From assembly GCA_033964015.1 (NCBI GenBank), contig CM066923.1:26796168-26860167 (forward strand): a stretch of DNA of 64,000 nt, in the 5' to 3' direction. Under the pieces are notes generated by a model. It ran no database searches. It had not been told where the DNA came from and saw nothing but the letters and a program-made list of their open reading frames with translations. The first letter of the stretch is position 1. Each line of letters opens with the position of its first letter. This stretch comes from Scolanthus callimorphus. Lineage: Eukaryota; Cnidaria; Anthozoa; Actiniaria; Edwardsiidae. Positions 57,820 to 64,000 of this stretch are shown piece by piece. A program made the translations under genes and the position numbers.

Positions 57820-58125
57820 GAGACTTTGTTCGCTTGAGATCACGTGGTATTCCATGAGTTTTCTTTCCTTTTCTGCTAAACGCACCGAAGCGTACATGAA
57901 TATGTAATGCCCAGCGCAAACGGCGCTCTTCTTCAGTCGAACCTTTCCTTTTTCAAAGGATGCCGCTTCATTATACTTTATAATCAAGAGTTTTCTATTG
58001 TTTCGGATTGGAATTGCGCGACTCTGGCACGACGTTTGCCGTAGGCCTAATAGCATCCCAAACGAAAGATTCAAATGATGCCATGTGATCCGAAATGGGA
58101 AAAATTACGCCCAGCCAAGAGGTAT
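57820..58125. repeat. Diverged relative of the 30126-30325 MITE
   Basis: Shares GAGATCACGTGGTATTCCAT near one end and ATGTGATCCGAAATGGGA with TTACGCCCAGCCAAGAGGT at the other, but the left outer arm is eroded. The - strand frame across it is not supported as a gene. Confidence 0.6.
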
Positions 58126-58184
58126 ATTGTCAGCTCACAGCTAAGAAAGTAAGCTTTGCCTGCTGTGCGGCTCGCGATTTTTAC

Positions 58185-58260
58185 AACGTTCTCATGTCTC
58201 CCAACATCACGCGTGCTCTATTGCGCCGATAGAGTCATAGAAAATAAGCTCCAATGCTTA
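58185..58260 (-). repeat. Fragment of the GCATTAGAGCACA MITE family
   Basis: TGTCTCCCAACATCACGCGT and GCTCTATTGCGCCGATAGAG, then TCATAG and a degenerate TCCAATGC end, matching half of the 4245-4425 element and the 48-bp minisatellite unit in reverse. Confidence 0.7.
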
Positions 58261-58369
58261 AATAAAGATCGTTTTCAGTCAAAGTAGCTCTCGACCGGGA
58301 GACTAAACTATCAGCGGTTCACGCTTCTGGATAGGATTCTTTTTGTTCTAATATAAAAGCGGTCTAAAA

Positions 58370-58615
58370 TTGTTAAACCTTTCTATAAGCGAAAGGATAG
58401 AAACTGAAAACATCCAAGTAGAGAAAATCCTTTTCAAATCGCGCGAGACTGGGACTAATAGCGCGAAATTTAAAATGCAAATTATTTGCTTGGTCCCGAG
58501 ACAGAAATGGCGGCCATGTGCTCGATACTTTGAGCCAAGAAACAAGGCAAACTCCACCAGGTTGACTTCACAGCTCAAAACCCTGTCTCCCTCAAGTTTA
58601 GGCAGTGATGAAGGT
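58370..58615 (+). CDS. Weak candidate exon of an unrecognised gene
   Basis: An open frame from 58370 contains VPRQKWRPCARYFEPRNKAN and ends at a good donor, GATGAAG|GTAAGC (58616). It follows the end of TRIP12 by 3.3 kb and could be part of the next gene. There is no family similarity, so the exon and its start are unproven. If spliced to ACC at about 59150 the frame stays open for 44 more codons. Confidence 0.2.
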
Positions 58616-59144
58616 AAGCATGCATCCTCTTACTCCTTAAATTATGCTACTCTGCTCTTTTAAGAAACTTTTTAGGAGTTGGTCTTGACGACAACAAGGT
58701 TTAGGCAATTTACGGTACTTTGCTGTTAGTTCATATTGTCCTTGTTGCACACACGGAGTTTCAAGAACTTAGCTCAACTTCACCCTTGCACTACAGAGAG
58801 AGGCAGGAAAGAACTGATAAAACTTGTAGTACGTTCACACTCCTCAAATAAATACATTTTATTAATTATTCAGAACTCAATAACTTTCAACTCGGGTGCA
58901 GTTATTACTTCAGCACTAGTTATTTAGTATGGACGCACTATTAGGGCATCAAATTCCTCATACAAACACTGAATTTCGCATGTAGTGTTGTGAGATATTA
59001 TATGGATCACCAAAGGTTAGAGGTTTGGGATACCCCAAATTATTAAAACATATCTTCAGCTTAATTTTGTCATCCAAAATCTCTAACATAGGAATTCTGG
59101 CTTTACTCATGAATTTTCCTGTATGTATTTTTTAGCCAGACCAC

Positions 59145-59400
59145 AGTGAGCCCTCCAGTCCATCTGATCTGCCAAACCATAGTGAACATTCCTTGCCATC
59201 TGCCAGAGCACAGCAAGCCCTTCAGACCATCAGAAAGAGCAGTGAGCCCTTCAGTCCATCAGCCAGACCATAGCAAGCCCTTCAGACCATCAGAAAGAGC
59301 AGTGAGCCCTCCAGTCCATCATCCAGACCATGCAAGCCCTTGAAACCATCAGAAAGAGCAGCGAGCCCTCCAGTCCATCATCCAGACCAGTACAGTGATT
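59145..59400 (+). repeat. Pro/Ser-rich degenerate repeat, first block
   Basis: Repeats of about 36 bp built on CAGTGAGCCCTCCAGTCCAT and CAGCCAGACCATAGC. The block follows a T-rich stretch ending in AG, and its start is duplicated at 59529. One frame reads DHSEPSSPSD; whether it is ever translated is unclear. Confidence 0.7.
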
Positions 59401-59528
59401 CATACCATCATCCAGAGCACATAAAGGTTTGGGATACCCCAATTAATTATTAAAATATGTTCAGTAATCCAAAATATCTAACATAGGAATTCTGGCTTTA
59501 CCCATGAACTGTCCTGATTTTTTTTTTA

Positions 59529-59850
59529 GCCAGACCACAGTGAGCCCTCCAGTCCATCTACAGTACCACAGTGAGCCCTTCTTGTCATCTTCCAGACCAC
59601 AGCAAGCCCTCCAGTCTATGATCCAGACCACAGTGAGCCCTCAACCGTCAGCCAAAGCACAGCGATCCCTTCACATCATCAGCCAGAGCACAACGCCCTC
59701 CAGCCAGGCCAGAGTGAGCCCTTTACACCATCAACCAGCCAATAGTCAATAGCACAGTGCCATCAGCCAGACTCATACTGCAGCTATTCTAAACAGACCC
59801 TGAACATCATCAGCCAGACACCAACCAGCCATTCACATCATCAGCTATGT
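59529..59850 (+). repeat. Pro/Ser-rich degenerate repeat, second block
   Basis: Second block with the same CCAGACCACAGTGAGCCCTC start after a poly-T/AG, plus the preceding 85 bp (AATATCTAACATAGGAATTC, TGGCTTTACCCATGAA) shared with the first block. Together they form a direct duplication of about 380 bp. Confidence 0.7.
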
Positions 59851-61303
59851 GATCAGTGAGATCTGTGACTAAACTGATAAAACCACTACCATAGAGCTTG
59901 CAAAAATGATTCACACACTCTAGACTTCCAGGGGGGGTGCTAATCTAGAAAAAGCGGACCAACGTGGTATGGATTTAATAACCGCTAGTCAAAATTCAAT
60001 AGAAAAAGCAAGTATACGAAACTGGCTGTATGCCAAAGTCAACCGCAGTCTTCTGTTTGGCCCATTTAGTCACTAAAACAGTGTTTTCAAACCCTTAAAT
60101 GTGGACCTTCTATGGGCCTGACAGGGTTCCCAACAGAGGTGTGTGAATTTTTTTGTGACCCATTTTGCATCCATCCATGAAGTGTGGCAATTTTTTCACA
60201 TAAGATGCGCATGTCTCACTTTTAACATGACACAATGTTTTGTGAATTTATTTTTGTGACAGATCTAGAATTTCACTTCAAATTGCTCTGGCCTTAGCTT
60301 TTTCCCAAGAATGGGTTTATAAGTATGATAAGGTATGTTGAGAAGAAAAATATGGTCCATATTCTACAGTGAAAAGATAGTATTCACACTTCATGGATAG
60401 ATGAAAATATGACATGGTTGTAACATCTTGTTACTGAGTGAATAATTACTGTGTATAACTCCAGAAATGATCCACAGCCATACCACAGCCATACCTACTT
60501 GGAACTTCCAGTTAAAAATACTGTTTTAATGGGAAACAACACATGTATTTCATTGAACCTCAAATTCCCTGGACTTTGCAATTTTCCTCTGTGATGGGGG
60601 TATGTTTCGTTTCTGGAATTACACATATGAAATGGCTCTAATGTGCTAAATCTAGGCTCTAGTTTGCTGTTTACTGTGTCATGCAACATCTTTAGTTTCG
60701 TCCAGCAACAGATAAACTATGAGGCAAGCTGCCTCACACTTGCAGATGCTTAATTAAGAGTTCCATACCATTTTTGCCTCAAATATTAGAGCCTTTTCAT
60801 TTTCTCAGCCTTTTGTTTTGTGCGTCAGTAGCTGAGCCAGACATTTTTTTATACTTGACAAACACCCAGGGAGTCTGTTTGGGAGCTGAGAACCATGCAA
60901 CTGGTGAAGTTGACAACATTTAAAAATAGTTTGTTGTCCAGTACTGGCTGACACTGGTCCAAGGATTTTATTTGGTGATTTACATGCAGAATTATGATTT
61001 TTCAGGCAACTCAGTACTTTGTTTAAGATGCTGGCTCAACTACTGTTTCACAGTGTTTTTTGTAATATTGTGTGATTACAGAAAATAGGTATCCGATGGC
61101 CCTCCTGCAGATGGAAGGGGCTGAAATATCATGACCCCCTCCCCATGCTAGTCTTGGATTTTGAGTAAAAAATACAGGTGATTAGATCAGAAAACAGGCA
61201 AATTGACCCCCACTCCACCTCTGGAATTTTAATCTCTTCCATTGCGAGGATTTTTTTCTGGAATCACACAGTACACAATATTTTGTTTTACTTGTTGTTG
61301 TAG
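59851..61303. other. Unannotated AT-rich stretch
   Basis: No gene, array or inverted repeat recognised. Short frames show no coding signature. Confidence 0.5.
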
Positions 61304-61503
61304 GGAACAGGAATGTATGCATTGTAAAGAAAACAAAGTCCCACAAGGCCCTGAAGGCTCCAGTTGTAAATGATGCTCCAGATGTCAAAACTGGTAGGTG
61401 TGTCAACTTGCTACACTCAGTTCTGAGGCTTCCAGCTCCTACCTGCTCACCAGGCAGTATCTCCTCGACTCCCAAAGGCTACAGCTCTAGTGCAACAGGG
61501 TGA
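61304..61503 (+). CDS. Candidate C-terminal exon, unrecognised protein
   Basis: After a T-rich tract and GTTGTAG, an open frame starts in phase 2 and ends at TGA 61501-61503. It contains KKTKSHKALKAPVV, SVLRLPAPTCSPGS and the C-terminus KGYSSSATG. A very similar block (KKKSHKAP, SVLRLQAPNCSSDS, KGHSSSATG, stop) exists on the opposite strand at 63736-63905. Both frames are open despite many base changes, which hints at coding constraint. No known family is recognised. Confidence 0.35.
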
Positions 61504-63735
61504 GGCTGTTCACATCCACCAGGTGTCTTGTATGGTTGATGTTGTCATGATGGTAGGTGCAAATGCATGCAGTACATGACTGATCACATTCAGATTAAGG
61601 TAGTATGCCAGAGCAAATCAAACATATTTAGCGTCGGTGGGTTATTATTCAAAATACTTTTGGAACATGTAAGGCATCCTAATATGATCTAAGTCCTTGG
61701 CGGGCTCGGACGAGAAGCTCTGCTACTAAAACAAGTAAATAACGGATGGTAATGCACACTTTTTAGGTGATAAAAATAACCAATAAACTGCAAGATTAAG
61801 TTTTGGGATTCCTCAGTTAAATTCTGAATTAAAAAAAAAGAATTTTGTTGACAGGTATTTATATGATATGAATAAATGATACCATCATCATTAATTATTG
61901 ATAAAATGATTTTACTTTTTCTTAGAGGGTGTGAAACAAATGGTTCTAGAGCATAGCCATAAAATTATTTTATCATGTTCTGACTTGAGTCATGATAACC
62001 ATTTGCAAGTGCTTGTTTTCATAAAATCATATTGATAACATATTTTTACACAGATCTGGTCAAAATAATTTTTCAGAGTTATTTGAGAATTTCCTAATGC
62101 CACCCTCACAGACTTGTTTTTTTAGATTTGCCTCTTGAGTCTTCTGTTAAAAAGTGATGTTATTTATCATTAGACTGGACACTCCACATAAACATTCCAG
62201 GGCTAAAAGACCACTAGAATAACATGAAATATTTTTAGCTGAGACTGCCTGGCCTGACCAGAATGTTGTGATTACAGAAAATAATTTGTTTGTTGTACTG
62301 GCAGAAACTCAAAATATTACCGCTAGTTTAACATACACCGTAACATGCTTTCTTAACTTAAGTGTCATGCCAGTCAACTTCAATTCAATTTCCAGATTGA
62401 AATTTCCATTCCATATAACTCAAACACCTGTGAGCAATATGTTATCATTAATAGTATACATGTAAACAACAGATAATTAATAGATAAACAAAAAATAACA
62501 AATAAATAGATAAATAAAAATAACAAATAAATAGAAAAATAAAATAACAAATTGTATAACAAACTTTAGTGTCTTTGAAGAATTCTTCAAATTAGGTACC
62601 GTATGATTAATTTCTACAGAAAACACATCCAGCGATAATAACCTATTCAGTGGCAATTTGTTAAACTCTCTGTATACTAATCACATAGAATAACTCCTTA
62701 CCACTGTATGCATTGCTACGTGACCTCAAATTCACTGTTGCAATTGGCAATTTTCAGCAAAGGAATTGTAATGTCAATTTTCTTGAGCCAGAAATTTAAA
62801 AATTCTAAGCCAGAAAGCCAAAGGATAGCTTACAACAATTTTAGTTGATTTTGCAATCAATGTTGACTCACTGAAGTAGCCGAATCCAACGTTTTGGTTT
62901 TGATTGACAGCTTTGACTGGTCACGTAGCAATGCATACAGTGGTAACATAAACATTGTTAATGCCAATTGCATGATTCCATGAGATAATAATATTTGGAC
63001 ATTGGAATTATTCAAGAGTGTAAGGAGGGCCACTCTCTGCAAATTTCGTAATAGGCAAAAATGATTTGTCCCATCAATATTCAAAATTTTGCATTTAGTA
63101 CATTACAGAGGGGAAGGAGTTACATTGTACCTCAATCCCTTCTGTCATTAATAGGTTGGTATTATTTAATATTTTCTGGAATCATACATTTGTAATAAAT
63201 TTTTGATTCGTTTGACTTCACTTTGCTTTAATGATACAGTTCTGCTTTATTATTTCTAAACTGGAGATGAACCCATAATGACTGTTTGCAGCTATAAAAA
63301 CATCAGCTTTAAAATCTTACTTTCTGTCCAAAAACTGCCAGTCACTTTCAAAATATTGTCTACATTGTAGTTTTGCAGATATTGTTCTTCTAAAATATGT
63401 AAATAAACTTCTCTTGTTAAATTGTCTGTTACATTAGTGAACAGTATTTTAAAGATAATACAAAATAAAAAAAATGCTTGCAGTGTGCAGATTGGTTTTC
63501 ACGAAAGCAGAGTCATAAACATTCCAGCCCTAATTGTGGGGGAAGTTAGGATGTCTGTTTCAAAAGTTGGATAATCCCACAGGGGGAGAGATATATATGG
63601 ATTGATTTGTTCTCTGGCATGCTCCCTTAATAACAGAATGTTATCAGACGGTCTAATTAACATGTACTGCATGTATTTGTATCTACCATCATGACAACAT
63701 CAATCATGTGAGACACCTGGTGGATGTGAACAGCA
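61504..63735. other. Spacer between the inverted blocks
   Basis: AT-rich, with an AAATAAATAGATAA-type low-complexity tract at about 62465-62550. GTAGCAATGCATACAGTGGT (62926-62945) is the inverse of ACCACTGTATGCATTGCTAC (62700-62719), so a small inverted repeat (about 62690-62955) lies inside. No gene recognised. Confidence 0.5.
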
Positions 63736-63905
63736 TCACCCTGTTGCACTAGAGCTGTGGCCTTTGAGAGCGGAGGAGGTACTGTCTGATGAGCAGTTTG
63801 GAGCTTGGAGTCTCAGTACTGACTGTAGTGAGATGACACCACTAGTGCTGACAGGGGCATCAACAGCTGGGGCCTTGTGGGACTTTTTTTTCAGTTCAGG
63901 AAGGG
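63736..63905 (-). CDS. Candidate C-terminal exon, inverted partner
   Basis: Read on -, the frame ends KGHSSSATG then TGA at 63738-63736. It is similar to 61304-61503 over the coding block and over about 80 bp of sequence beyond the stop (CTGTTCACATCCACCAGGTG, GATGTTGTCATGATGGTAG). No convincing acceptor is visible at its start. It may be an inverted duplicate gene end, or the arm of a mobile element. Confidence 0.3.
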
Positions 63906-64000
63906 TACTTACATACCATGTAAATTTGGAATAAATATGAATCACACTCTCATTGTCATTTCTTTATTTACAAAGTATATACAGATCCAGAAACCAATTA

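Larger units (their letters stand above)
55020..58369. other. TRIP12 3' flank without recognised genes
   Basis: Contains the 67-bp array and MITEs listed separately. AATAAA at 56677-56682 is a possible distal poly(A) signal, but the true 3' end of TRIP12 is not determined. Other short frames overlap inverted repeats. Confidence 0.5.

Overview
This is a window of animal nuclear DNA. Genes are split into many short GT-AG exons, introns are long and AT-rich, and almost every intron carries dispersed repeats. I infer an anthozoan cnidarian (stony coral or sea anemone). The grounds are a clear animal TRIP12 orthologue, a DUF6589-type transposase (a family I know mainly from cnidarian and fungal genomes), and dense small inverted-repeat elements. 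The species cannot be named from the sequence.

The window is dominated by one gene on the + strand, TRIP12, a HECT-type E3 ubiquitin ligase. I reconstructed 56 exons from a tentative ATG at 2283 to a TGA at 55017-55019, about 5.67 kb of coding sequence (about 1,890 codons; human TRIP12 is about 1,990). Every splice phase closes except one (exon 23 to exon 24). Domain order follows the family: low-complexity Ser/Thr/Lys-rich N-terminus (2283-11168), ARM-like helical repeats (11886-17038), WWE domain (17455-17663), middle region (18138-49181), and C-terminal HECT domain (49265-55019) with its catalytic cysteine at 54915-54917.

The most interesting object is a 9,410-bp DNA transposon at 31286-40695, inside the TRIP12 intron between exons 36 and 37. 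It has nearly identical 203/204-bp terminal inverted repeats, a perfect 9-bp target-site duplication, and two intact, spliced, convergent genes: a 582-aa RecQ-like helicase (+) and a 1,142-aa seven-exon DUF6589-type transposase (-). The transposase starts with a Cys-rich finger and has an embedded C2H2 finger. A third copy of the terminal sequence lies in a helicase intron. A 155-bp foldback element at 16538-16692 shares its terminal TAGCCTGC and a near-perfect 9-bp duplication, so it may be a non-autonomous relative.

A second pattern concerns tandem repeats. Several arrays in TRIP12 begin or end exactly at an exon boundary and carry copies of the splice site (25014-25570, 49940-50514, 50614-50830, 52156-52243). 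Other arrays include a 22-bp satellite of about 3.1 kb, a 48-bp minisatellite that appears to derive from a MITE end, a 120-bp array of X-box-like palindromes, and an array in the 3' flank of TRIP12.

The last 9 kb (55.0-64 kb) has no confidently identified gene. It holds MITEs, a Pro/Ser-rich repeat region with weak exon candidates, and two similar C-terminal coding blocks facing each other (61304-61503 on +, 63736-63905 on -).
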